A stretch of DNA of 33,114 nt. Source: an uncultured Bacteroidales bacterium. GTDB taxonomy: Bacteria > Bacteroidota > Bacteroidia > Bacteroidales > Paludibacteraceae. Location: NCBI GenBank assembly GCA_937911935.1, contig CALDQH010000057.1, positions 1 to 33,114 on the forward strand, in the 5' to 3' direction. The notes below the pieces were generated by a model that did not search any database, was not told the origin of the DNA, and saw nothing but the letters and a program-made list of their open reading frames with translations. Made by a program: the position numbers and the translations under genes. Positions 1 through 7,342 of the stretch are shown here, piece after piece (position 1 is the stretch's first letter; every line of letters begins with the position of its first letter).

Positions 1-606
1 CTTGAACAACACCTCGTTGCAAGGGAGCGAGGTTACGTTGTTGCGCACCATTTTGATAACCGCCGATTGCACTTTGGGTGGTGGATTGAACACCGAAGGG
101 GGAACGGTAAATAGGTACTCAATATCGTAGTAGGCCTGCAGTAGCACGCTTAAAATACCGTAGGCCTTTTTGCCGGGTTTAGAAGCCAAACGCTCTGCCA
201 CTTCTTTTTGCAACATGCCACTGATAAACGGTATTTGATCTTTGTGCTCCAATGCCTTAAAGAATATTTGGCTCGAAATGTTATAGGGATAATTGCCGAT
301 AAGCGCAAAAGACTCTCCACCAAAAATAGACGGAATATCGTAGTGCAAAAAATCGTCGGCTATGATTTTTCCTGCCAACGCCTCGAAGTTCTGGTTTAGG
401 TACGCCACCGATTCGGTATCAATCTCGATAACACGCAAGTCTATGGGATTTCGTTGCAACAAGAACTGCGTCAGAACACCTGTTCCTGGACCTATTTCGA
501 GCACCTTGTAAGGACCCGCATCGGGCAACGTATCAGCAATGCGACGAGCAATGCCCATATCGGTCAAAAAGTGCTGTCCTAACTGTTTTTTGGGTTTTAC
601 GTACAT
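1..606 (-). CDS. rsmA: 16S rRNA (adenine(1518/1519)-N6)-dimethyltransferase, 5' part only
   Basis: RsmA/KsgA transfers methyl groups from S-adenosylmethionine to two adjacent adenines in helix 45 of 16S rRNA, late in small-subunit assembly. The frame is open from the ATG at 604-606 (minus) to the window edge and gives 202 residues; the C-terminal part lies outside. Visible landmarks are the N-terminal KQLGQHFL stretch (residues 7-14), the SAM-binding loop VLEIGPGTG (35-43), the acidic ribose-binding position EID (61-63), and the catalytic motif GNYPYNIS (104-111), which is the NxPY signature of N6-adenine methylases in a form usual for Bacteroidota. The PPPKVQSAV segment (175-183) is also typical of the family. 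It is divergent from the GtrA-like gene, with only 41 bp between the start codons. Family assignment is secure; the truncation comes from the window, not from mutation. Confidence 0.96.
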   Translation of the reverse strand, partial: MYVKPKKQLGQHFLTDMGIARRIADTLPDAGPYKVLEIGPGTGVLTQFLLQRNPIDLRVIEIDTESVAYLNQNFEALAGKIIADDFLHYDIPSIFGGESFALIGNYPYNISSQIFFKALEHKDQIPFISGMLQKEVAERLASKPGKKAYGILSVLLQAYYDIEYLFTVPPSVFNPPPKVQSAVIKMVRNNVTSLPCNEVLFK

Positions 607-624
607 CGTCTAGATTTTTTGTTG

Positions 625-632
625 TATCTTAG
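625..632 (+). promoter_or_regulatory. possible -7 box for the GtrA-like gene
   Basis: TATCTTAG resembles the Bacteroidota -7 consensus TAnnTTTG with one mismatch, in the 41-bp space between rsmA and the GtrA-like gene. No convincing -33 element is visible. It would place transcription only about 10 nt before the TTG start at 648. Confidence 0.3.
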
Positions 633-647
633 CGCAAAATTAGCAAA

Positions 648-1148
648 TTGATTCGCATTTTAACCCACATTCTCGACTTTTTTTATCCACTCTTTAAACG
701 TTGGATGAGTAAAGAAGTATACTACTTCTTGGCATGCGGTACCCTCAATACCTGCTGCGATTGGGTTATGTATTTTATCATCTACAATTTTATCATTCAG
801 AAACAATTTATCGATTTAGGTTGGGTCGTTATTTCGCCCCACATATCAAGTTTGATTATTGTAACTCCCATTACGTTTATGGTGGGATTCTGCTTTTCGA
901 AATACATTACCTTTAGGCGTTCTAAATTAGAAACCTTTCGACAAGCCTTGCGCTACGCTTCTATATTGGCCATCAACTGGATTATCACCTACCTTTTTAT
1001 GAAACTATTTGTAGAAATTGTAGGCATTTATCCAACCCCCTCTAAGATGATTACGACCGTTATCACCACCTTGTTGGGCTTTGTTTTGCAAAAATACTAC
1101 TCGTTTCAAAGCAATGAATCAGTTAGCGACGCAGAAAAGTTGGATTGA
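648..1148 (+). CDS. GtrA-like membrane protein
   Basis: A 166-aa protein with four hydrophobic segments (about residues 24-50, 60-84, 103-121 and 131-149), matching the GtrA family. These small membrane proteins are thought to help flip or present polyprenyl-linked sugars in surface glycan synthesis. Typical features are the N-terminal DFFYPLFKRW stretch and the FLACGTLNTCCDW motif around residues 28-40. The start is TTG at 648. The next ATG in frame (705) would remove the DFFYPLFKRW stretch, which other family members usually carry, and an in-frame stop lies at 630-632, so TTG is preferred. It overlaps the following membrane protein gene by 35 bp, which suggests co-expression. Its exact substrate cannot be read from the sequence. 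Confidence 0.8.
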   Translation: MIRILTHILDFFYPLFKRWMSKEVYYFLACGTLNTCCDWVMYFIIYNFIIQKQFIDLGWVVISPHISSLIIVTPITFMVGFCFSKYITFRRSKLETFRQALRYASILAINWIITYLFMKLFVEIVGIYPTPSKMITTVITTLLGFVLQKYYSFQSNESVSDAEKLD

Positions 1149-2166
1149 CCGCTATTTTAACTGGATCAAGGTGGCCATTATGCTGTGTGCTTATGGTTAC
1201 TTGATTTACACCTTGGTAAATTTCCAATACTACAACGAATTTGCCGATGGTTTTCGGCATATCGATGCAAACAGAATCATATACCTGGTTGGCGCATTGC
1301 TTCTTATCTTTGCCAATTGGACGTTTGAGGCACTCAAATGGAAGTCACTACTGACTAACTTGCAACCTTCCACCTTTGGTTTTGCATTAAAATCGGTTTT
1401 AATCGGACTTACGGCTGGTTTTTTTACGCCCAACCGCATTGGCGAGCCCGCAGGCAGAGCCATGCTACTGCAAGATAGCAACCGCTTGCAAGGAATTGCC
1501 TTGATGCTGGTAGGCGTAATGGGACAAACCTTTGCCTCGTTGATATATGGATTAGTGGGTGGCATGGGACTGCTTAACTTGCACCCTCACATCTCTTTTG
1601 TACCCATGGGAATGTGGTTTGGCATTGGCATCTTTTTGTTAGTTACCATCAGCCTTGTTTATTTTTTGCTGCCTTGCTGGGGCAAATGGATACTGACAGG
1701 TTCTTATCCTGCTTTTATCCGATTTATGTGGGAAATCAGAACAGGGCTACTCCGCATAGATGCTGTTACAAATGGAGTAAAATCTATCGTTAATGGACTA
1801 AAACCCTACCTAAGTGCAACATTGAGCGTATCGTACACTACCCTCTTAAAGGTAACTTTATACAGCCTTATCCGATACGGAGTGTACTGCCTACAATACT
1901 TTTTTATGCTCCGTTTTTTTGACATACAGATAGACACCCTCACTACGTTATTGGTTATTCCGCTTAACTACTTAGTGGTATCTGCTACACCCTCTATTTC
2001 TTTTTCCGAAATAGGCGTTAGAGGCTCTTGTGCCATCCTTCTTTTGGGTGCCTTTACCGACAACACCTTAGGACTATCGCTTGCAGCTATATCCGTTTGG
2101 TTTATCAACTACGTTTGTCCGATGCTAACAGGATCGGTGTTACTCCTTCTACAAAAAAAACAATAA
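1114..2166 (+). CDS. flippase-like / UPF0104 (LPG synthase TM-domain) membrane protein
   Basis: A 350-aa integral membrane protein with about eight hydrophobic segments, resembling the PF03706 family (the membrane half of lysylphosphatidylglycerol synthase, AglD-like). The landmark is the stretch near residues 90-107 including GFFTPNRIGEPAGR, which fits the family's conserved pattern around its second and third membrane segments, and a later SEIGVRG motif. No soluble aminoacyl-transfer domain follows, so only a flippase-like role is likely, probably moving lipids or lipid-linked sugars. The frame is open from a TTG at 1081, but the ATG at 1114 gives a normal N-terminus (MNQLATQKSW followed by a membrane segment) and is chosen here. 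It overlaps the GtrA-like gene by 35 bp; the two are likely co-transcribed. Confidence 0.82.
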   Translation: MNQLATQKSWIDRYFNWIKVAIMLCAYGYLIYTLVNFQYYNEFADGFRHIDANRIIYLVGALLLIFANWTFEALKWKSLLTNLQPSTFGFALKSVLIGLTAGFFTPNRIGEPAGRAMLLQDSNRLQGIALMLVGVMGQTFASLIYGLVGGMGLLNLHPHISFVPMGMWFGIGIFLLVTISLVYFLLPCWGKWILTGSYPAFIRFMWEIRTGLLRIDAVTNGVKSIVNGLKPYLSATLSVSYTTLLKVTLYSLIRYGVYCLQYFFMLRFFDIQIDTLTTLLVIPLNYLVVSATPSISFSEIGVRGSCAILLLGAFTDNTLGLSLAAISVWFINYVCPMLTGSVLLLLQKKQ

Positions 2167-2201
2167 ACGTTAAACAATAAACAACTTGTAAGTTAATATC
2201 G

Positions 2202-2209
2202 TATTTTTG
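2202..2209 (+). promoter_or_regulatory. -7 box upstream of porX
   Basis: TATTTTTG matches the Bacteroidota -7 consensus TAnnTTTG exactly. Only 4 nt separate it from the porX ATG, so the transcript would be leaderless or nearly so. A TTG at 2186-2188 is too close to serve as a standard -33 element. Confidence 0.5.
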
Positions 2210-2213
2210 TAGT

Positions 2214-3764
2214 ATGAACAACACAAAAATACTTTGGGCAGACGACGAAATTGAGCTACTAAAGCCACACATCCTTTTCTTAGAAAGCAAAGGATATACC
2301 GTTACACCGGTAAACAACGGCAAAGAAGCCATCCAACTCTGCGCCACCCATAAATTTGATTTGGTTTTTTTGGACGAAAACATGCCCGGAATCAGCGGAT
2401 TGGAAGCCCTTTTGGAAATTAAAAAGGCGCATCCATCTTTGCCTGTTATCATGATTACCAAAAGCGAAGAAGAGGACATCATGGAACAAGCCATCGGACA
2501 AAAAATTGCCGACTACCTAATCAAGCCGGTTAATCCCAACCAAATCATCATGAGCATCAAGAAGGTGCTAAAATCGAGCGAGATTATATCGCAAAAAACC
2601 AGCAGCAACTACCAAATGGAGTTTATGCGTCTTAGCTCGCAAATAAACGATTCGATGGATGCCGAAAGTTGGAAACAAGTGTATAATCACTTGATTTTCT
2701 GGGAAATGGAATTGCAACAAAGTGGCAACACCATGAGCGATATGCTGCAAATGCAAAAAACCGAGGCTAACAACCTGTTTGCCCGATTTATTAGAAAGAA
2801 CTACGAAAATTGGTGGAAAAACGAGGACAAGCGTCCTACGATGAGCCCCGATTTGTTTAAAAAGAAGGTTTTCCCTTTGTTGGACGAAGGCAAGAAAGTG
2901 TTTTTTGTGCTTATCGACAACCTGCGACAAGACCATTGGAGGGTTATGCAAAGCGAACTGGCATCGCTATTTACGTTTGATTGCGACGAAACCTTTTACA
3001 GTATTTTGCCCACTGCCACCCAATACTCACGCAATGCTATTTTTTCGGGGCTAATGCCATCGCAAATAAAAAAGATGTACCCTAACTTGTGGGTGGACGA
3101 AGAAGAAGACGAAGGCAAAAACCTCAACGAGGAGGCACTTATAAAAACCCAGTTAGATCGCTTTAGAAAGAAGTATTCCTTTTCGTACCACAAAATTAAC
3201 ACAGGTGCCGCTGGCGACAAACTGAATGAAAACCTAAAAAACCTACTACAAAACCAACTTAATGTAGTAGTGTTTAACTTTGTAGATATGCTATCGCACG
3301 CACGTACCGAAGTAAAACTGTTTAGGGAATTAGCCCCAGACGAAGCGGCTTATCGTTCGTTGGTTTTATCGTGGTTTAAACATTCGTCGATTGCCGAGTT
3401 TTTCCGCATTTTGGCAGAACAAGACGTACACATCGTTTTGGCTACCGACCACGGCAGTATTCGCGTAAAAAATCCCACCAAAGTAGTAGGCGACAAAAAT
3501 ACCAACGTCAATTTACGCTACAAAGTAGGAAAAAATTTGGCTTACAACAAAAAAGAGGTCTTTGCCTTGACACAGCCAGAGTCGTGTTACCTACCCAGCC
3601 CCAATTTGAGTAGTACGTATATTTTTGCCGAGGGCGATGACTTTATCGCCTATCCCAACAATTACAATCATTACGTAAGTTATTACAAGGATACGTTTCA
3701 GCACGGCGGTATCTCGTTAGAAGAAATGATTATTCCTATCGTGAGCATGCATCCCAAAAAATAA
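2214..3764 (+). CDS. porX: PorX-type response regulator with PglZ (alkaline phosphatase-superfamily) effector domain
   Basis: A 516-aa protein with the architecture of PorX, a regulator of type IX secretion in Bacteroidota. Residues 1-120 form a receiver domain: acidic pair D10/D11, phospho-acceptor D54 in VFLDENMPG, T82 and K104. A helical linker follows. The C-terminal half is a PglZ domain of the alkaline phosphatase superfamily, with LIDNLRQDH (233-241), the Thr-rich nucleophile region PTATQYSRNA (266-275), FVDMLSH (356-362), ATDHGS (410-415) and FQHGGIS (495-501). These Asp and His residues are likely metal ligands. In Porphyromonas, PorX pairs with kinase PorY, interacts with sigma factor SigP, and has been described as hydrolysing oligonucleotides. 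No kinase gene is adjacent. It is followed after 5 bp by an LD-carboxypeptidase gene. All key residues look intact. Confidence 0.92.
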   Translation: MNNTKILWADDEIELLKPHILFLESKGYTVTPVNNGKEAIQLCATHKFDLVFLDENMPGISGLEALLEIKKAHPSLPVIMITKSEEEDIMEQAIGQKIADYLIKPVNPNQIIMSIKKVLKSSEIISQKTSSNYQMEFMRLSSQINDSMDAESWKQVYNHLIFWEMELQQSGNTMSDMLQMQKTEANNLFARFIRKNYENWWKNEDKRPTMSPDLFKKKVFPLLDEGKKVFFVLIDNLRQDHWRVMQSELASLFTFDCDETFYSILPTATQYSRNAIFSGLMPSQIKKMYPNLWVDEEEDEGKNLNEEALIKTQLDRFRKKYSFSYHKINTGAAGDKLNENLKNLLQNQLNVVVFNFVDMLSHARTEVKLFRELAPDEAAYRSLVLSWFKHSSIAEFFRILAEQDVHIVLATDHGSIRVKNPTKVVGDKNTNVNLRYKVGKNLAYNKKEVFALTQPESCYLPSPNLSSTYIFAEGDDFIAYPNNYNHYVSYYKDTFQHGGISLEEMIIPIVSMHPKK

Positions 3765-3769
3765 AGCAG

Positions 3770-4660
3770 ATGATACGTCCTCCCTTTTTACAGATAGGCA
3801 GCAAAGTAGCCTTGATATCTCCCTCTGGTGCGGTAGATTCGCAATGGATAGAAGGAGCCACGCGCATATTAAACGAGTGGGGATTGCAGGTTGTACTGGG
3901 GAAACATGCAACAGGAGCACACCACCGCTTTTCGGGTACAGACCAAGAACGAATATCCGACTTGCAATGGGCCATTAACCAACCCGATATTGCCGCAATT
4001 ATATGCACTCGAGGTGGTTACGGCTTAGCGCGCATTGTCGATAAAATAGACTTTACACCGCTGCTAACCCACCCCAAATGGTTGTTGGGTTTTAGCGATA
4101 TTACGGTACTCCACAATGCCTTGTCTGCCGTAGGAGTAGAGTCGATACACGGAGGTATGTGCAAACACCTATGCCAAGATGTGCTCCCAACCCAACAGGT
4201 AAAACAGATTCTTATGGGACAAAACATGCCTACTTATACAGTTGCACCGCATAAGCTAAACAGAACAGGCTGTGCAAGTGGGAAACTAATAGGCGGAAAC
4301 TTATCAGTGCTATACGGACTACGCAACACCCCCTACGACATGCAAGCACCTGGCAACATTTTGCTAATCGAAGATTTGTGCGAACCTTTGTACCACATCG
4401 ACCGCATGATGCAAAACCTTCGCCTAAGCGGCTTATTAAGCCAACTGAATGGGTTGATAGTGGGGCAATTCTCGGATATACCAGCAGATAGTAGTTTTGC
4501 TCAAGGTGCGTACGGCATCATTGCAGAAGCTGTAAAAGAATATACGTATCCCGTGTGCATGAACGCTCCCATTGGACATTCGGAGCCTAATTTCCCCCTT
4601 ATCATAGGTGCTAATACAACGCTTAACATTCAAACAGAAAATAGCCTTATTGCTCAATAA
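3770..4660 (+). CDS. LD-carboxypeptidase (peptidase family S66, LdcA-like)
   Basis: A 296-aa cytoplasmic serine peptidase of family S66. Enzymes of this family cut the terminal D-alanine from murein tetrapeptides during peptidoglycan recycling; some members act on other substrates, such as microcin C7 (MccF). The likely catalytic triad is visible: S109 in LLGFSDITVLH, E201 in LLIEDLCEP, and H270 in PIGHSEPNFP. The RGGYGLAR motif (81-88) and GGNLSVLYGL (175-184) are also typical. There is no signal peptide, as expected for cytoplasmic recycling. It sits 5 bp after porX and 2 bp before a CPBP protease gene, so all three should share a transcript. MccF-like immunity is possible but less likely in this housekeeping context. 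Confidence 0.9.
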   Translation: MIRPPFLQIGSKVALISPSGAVDSQWIEGATRILNEWGLQVVLGKHATGAHHRFSGTDQERISDLQWAINQPDIAAIICTRGGYGLARIVDKIDFTPLLTHPKWLLGFSDITVLHNALSAVGVESIHGGMCKHLCQDVLPTQQVKQILMGQNMPTYTVAPHKLNRTGCASGKLIGGNLSVLYGLRNTPYDMQAPGNILLIEDLCEPLYHIDRMMQNLRLSGLLSQLNGLIVGQFSDIPADSSFAQGAYGIIAEAVKEYTYPVCMNAPIGHSEPNFPLIIGANTTLNIQTENSLIAQ

Positions 4661-4662
4661 AC

Positions 4663-5556
4663 ATGAATCTTTGCGGTATTTTTTCGGACAGTAAATGGAC
4701 AACCAAAGCCATACTTCTTTTGGGGATTCCTTTTTTCTTGATGATTTTTTCGTCGGTCATTATGTACCTCATACAAATGACCATGGGCATCGAAAGTACC
4801 AATGCCTCAACCTCGTGGTTGCTTGTAGAACAAGGGGTAGTATCTACCTTAACTTTTATCGTCGGTGCTTTTCTGTACATTTACTTGACGCACAAAAATC
4901 CCATGGCATATTTGGGCATGACCCCAACGGGCAACATTTGGCTTTACATCATTGCCTCTATCGCTATGTTTTGCATCATGCCTTTGGTAAGTGCTACGGC
5001 CGTATGGAATGATTCTTTAAAACTACCGCAGGCACTGCAAGAGTTGGAGAAACTTATGCGTTTAATGGAAGACACTGCTAACGATTTTACCATACAGCTG
5101 ATGTCTGAGAGCGGAGCGGTTCATTTATTCAGTGCCCTTTTTGTTATGGCATTTATTCCTGCCCTTGGCGAAGAACTCCTATTTAGAGGATGCATACAAA
5201 AAGGATTAGAAAACAAAATAGGCAATGCCCACGTTGCGGTGTGGGTCACTGCCTTTATCTTTAGTTTTATTCATTTTCAGTTTTACGGCTTTTTGCCGCG
5301 CGCCATTTTGGGTGTAGCCCTTGGGTATTTCTATGTTTACGGAAAATCGCTTTGGATTCCCATTTGGGCGCATTTTTTGAACAATGCCACCAGTGTGTTA
5401 GCCTACAAAATGCTATATCAAGAAACAGGCGAAACCAACCTTTCTACCATGGGTGCACCCCAAGAGTTGTTATTTCCTTCCATTGCTGGTGGCTTGCTGT
5501 ATGCCGCTGCTATGTTATTCTTCGTCCTCGTCGCCCGATACAGGAAGCCCCAATAA
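4663..5556 (+). CDS. CPBP-family intramembrane glutamic endopeptidase
   Basis: A 297-aa membrane protein with about seven to eight hydrophobic segments and the three motifs of the CPBP/Abi (CAAX protease-like) family: motif 1 EELLFRG with E170, E171 and R175; motif 2 FSFIH (F200 to H204); motif 3 HFLNN (H237 to N241). Members are intramembrane proteases used for prenyl-protein processing, bacteriocin maturation or self-immunity, and protein anchoring. The substrate here is unknown. The ATG lies 2 bp after the LD-carboxypeptidase stop, which indicates an operon with porX and the carboxypeptidase. Its last 42 bp overlap the convergent gene on the minus strand. No adjacent bacteriocin-like gene is visible, so an immunity role is not supported. 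Confidence 0.88.
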   Translation: MNLCGIFSDSKWTTKAILLLGIPFFLMIFSSVIMYLIQMTMGIESTNASTSWLLVEQGVVSTLTFIVGAFLYIYLTHKNPMAYLGMTPTGNIWLYIIASIAMFCIMPLVSATAVWNDSLKLPQALQELEKLMRLMEDTANDFTIQLMSESGAVHLFSALFVMAFIPALGEELLFRGCIQKGLENKIGNAHVAVWVTAFIFSFIHFQFYGFLPRAILGVALGYFYVYGKSLWIPIWAHFLNNATSVLAYKMLYQETGETNLSTMGAPQELLFPSIAGGLLYAAAMLFFVLVARYRKPQ

Positions 5557-6249
5557 TTTGCGTTCCTTACGACGAAGGTAATAGACGATACCAAACTCTT
5601 TGGAACGTTCTTGCATAGCCTCTACCCCTAATTCGGCAAAAGAACCCTCTATCTCGTTCCAAAGTTGCAAGATGGCAGAATCCACCTCTTTGCGCATAGC
5701 TTGGATGGTATCCAAAAACCTACCTGCATTTTTTTGCGATACTTTTTTGATTTGATAGGCATCGGCAAATTGGTCAAAGTGTACTTTTACTTTACCGATA
5801 GAAGGGTTATAAATGGCTGCGCCAGGGCTTTGACGCAAACGCTCCATCTCGCCATCGATGATGTTCTTTCCCCACTCCATTAACAGTGCCTCGGTACTCA
5901 AATCGGGCACCGTATAGTTGTCTGGCAACAATTTGTACATCAACTTCTTTTCGGGTTTTATCTCGTTACGTTGACACGACAAGTTTAATACCTGAATAAA
6001 GTGCGACACATACATACGTGCCATTTTAACTTGTTGCTGGTATTTTACGTTTTTCTCGGATTGTGCATTTACGGCTAGCTTGTAGTCGGAGATAGCACGT
6101 TCGAATGTAGGAATAAGTCCTCGGATGATATTAGCCGTTCGCACCGTAAAAGGTGCTGCAGATGCACCTAAACGGTCAAATTTTTCTTTTGCTATTTTCA
6201 TGGCACGCAAGCGAGCCGCATCTGTATTGGGCAAACGTCTGTATGGCAT
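5515..6249 (-). CDS. uncharacterised 244-aa soluble protein
   Basis: I do not recognise a named family. The protein begins MPYRRLPNTDAARLRAMKIA, has no signal peptide or membrane segment, and looks mostly alpha-helical with two helix-rich halves (about residues 35-90 and 170-230) around a central part with PDNYTVPDLS and a short strand-like GKVKVHF segment. The C-terminus is acidic (GDEDEE). It resembles conserved, cytoplasmic hypothetical proteins of Bacteroidales; that is an impression, not a search result. The start ATG (6247-6249) lies just beyond two palindromes (6254-6303). Its 3' end overlaps the convergent CPBP gene by 42 bp. The coding reading is supported by length and by codon use like its neighbours. 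Confidence 0.75.
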   Translation of the reverse strand: MPYRRLPNTDAARLRAMKIAKEKFDRLGASAAPFTVRTANIIRGLIPTFERAISDYKLAVNAQSEKNVKYQQQVKMARMYVSHFIQVLNLSCQRNEIKPEKKLMYKLLPDNYTVPDLSTEALLMEWGKNIIDGEMERLRQSPGAAIYNPSIGKVKVHFDQFADAYQIKKVSQKNAGRFLDTIQAMRKEVDSAILQLWNEIEGSFAELGVEAMQERSKEFGIVYYLRRKERKLLGLPVSGDEDEE

Positions 6250-6253
6250 AATA

Positions 6254-6303
6254 CGTGATTTTTAGGTTTTATGCCCTAAAAATAACACGTTTTCTTGAAA
6301 ACG
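6254..6303. repeat. two adjacent palindromes between an unknown gene and a prenyl synthase gene
   Basis: The first inverted repeat has inner arms TTTTTAGG (6259-6266) and CCTAAAAA (6275-6282) around an 8-nt loop, with outer CGTG (6254-6257) and CACG (6286-6289). The second, overlapping by two bases, is CGTTTTC (6288-6294), a TT spacer, and GAAAACG (6297-6303). They fill most of the 81-bp gap. They could be a terminator of the prenyl synthase transcript, an operator for the unknown gene, or both. A near-match -7 box on the minus strand (TATTTTTA, 6277-6284) lies inside the first palindrome. Confidence 0.6.
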
Positions 6304-6330
6304 CCATAACTTTTCAACAAAAACTTTAAA

Positions 6331-7302
6331 TCAGCTATTGCGTCCCATCAGTTTATTCGCAAAATCAATCAATATATCTTTCTCATTGTCTGATAGTTGA
6401 ATATCTTTTAAACTTTCGACTGATTTTGTAAAATATTTATGTATTGCCTCTTCGCAAAGTTGGTCAATTTGTAGTTTTTTGTAGATTTTTAGAACAGCAT
6501 CCACCTTTTGCTCAAAGCAGGCAACATCGTTACGACGCATCCATGCAAGTAATTCTTTCCTGTCGTCTTCGCTCGCCAATTGCAATGCGTTAATCATCAA
6601 GAAGGTTTTTTTGTTGCAACAAATGTCGCCACCAATCTTTTTGCCAAACACAGCCGCATCGCCAAAACTATCCAAATAATCATCGCGTAGCTGGAACGCC
6701 AAGCCCAAGTTGATACCATATTGATAAAGCGCATCTGCGTCTTTTTGAGATGCACCCCCTATTAGTGCGCCCATTTTGAGAGATGCAGCCAATAAAACGG
6801 CTGTTTTTAGTCGAATCATTTCGATATAGCTATCCAACGACACCGAATCGTCCGATTCAAAATCGACATCGTATTGTTGACCCTCGCATACTTCCATCGC
6901 TGTTTGCGAAAAGAGTTGCAACAACAAAGGAAATTGATTGGACGATACAGACTGCAACATTTGATAGGCTTTGATAAGCATCGCATCGCCCGAAAGGATG
7001 GCCGTATTATCGTTCCATTTTTTGTGAACGGTTGCTTTGCCCCTGCGGGTATCGGCACGGTCCATCACATCGTCGTGCAGCAGGGTAAAATTATGAAAAA
7101 CCTCGATAGCCAAAGCCGCAGGCATAGCAGCTTTTTCGTCGCCCGAAAACAAACGGCACGCCAACAAAGTAAGCACAGGACGGATACGCTTACCGCCCAA
7201 CGAAAGGACGTATTCTATGGGTTCGTATAAACCTGTGGGTTGTTGAATCCACTTGATAGAAGCAATTTGTTGCTCAACTTGTTTTTGAAGTTCTTTAATC
7301 AT
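6331..7302 (-). CDS. polyprenyl (short-chain type) diphosphate synthase
   Basis: A 323-aa all-trans isoprenyl diphosphate synthase that condenses isopentenyl diphosphate onto an allylic primer. Visible motifs are GGKRIRP (36-42), the first aspartate-rich motif DDVMD (77-81) followed by RRG (86-88), and the second DDYLD (207-211). The residue five before the first Asp is F72. In this family a bulky aromatic there usually limits products to about C15-C20, so a farnesyl or geranylgeranyl diphosphate synthase is inferred. It lacks the two-residue insertion seen in E. coli IspA's first motif. It has its own -7 box at 7326-7333, but it also follows the acyltransferase gene by only 40 bp. A second enzyme of this family is encoded at 17154-18119 with a small residue at the same position. 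Confidence 0.9.
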   Translation of the reverse strand: MIKELQKQVEQQIASIKWIQQPTGLYEPIEYVLSLGGKRIRPVLTLLACRLFSGDEKAAMPAALAIEVFHNFTLLHDDVMDRADTRRGKATVHKKWNDNTAILSGDAMLIKAYQMLQSVSSNQFPLLLQLFSQTAMEVCEGQQYDVDFESDDSVSLDSYIEMIRLKTAVLLAASLKMGALIGGASQKDADALYQYGINLGLAFQLRDDYLDSFGDAAVFGKKIGGDICCNKKTFLMINALQLASEDDRKELLAWMRRNDVACFEQKVDAVLKIYKKLQIDQLCEEAIHKYFTKSVESLKDIQLSDNEKDILIDFANKLMGRNS

Positions 7303-7325
7303 GGCTTATCGGTGTTATCGTTTTG

Positions 7326-7333
7326 CAAAGGTA
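7326..7333 (-). promoter_or_regulatory. -7 box upstream of the prenyl synthase gene
   Basis: On the minus strand this reads TACCTTTG, an exact TAnnTTTG match, 23 nt before the ATG at 7300-7302. No clear -33 element is visible. Confidence 0.5.
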
Positions 7334-7342
7334 ATCATTTTT

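Noticed and set aside
208..399. 63-aa plus-strand open frame near the left edge
   Set aside because: It lies antisense within rsmA, whose minus-strand frame carries all the methyltransferase motifs.
1081..1113. TTG start at 1081 for the flippase-like protein
   Set aside because: The ATG at 1114 gives a normal N-terminus just before the first membrane segment; the earlier codons read an alternate frame of the GtrA-like gene.
4663..5556. CPBP protein as bacteriocin immunity or an anti-phage factor
   Set aside because: No bacteriocin, toxin or other defence gene is adjacent; it sits in an operon with porX and an LD-carboxypeptidase, so a housekeeping envelope role is simpler.
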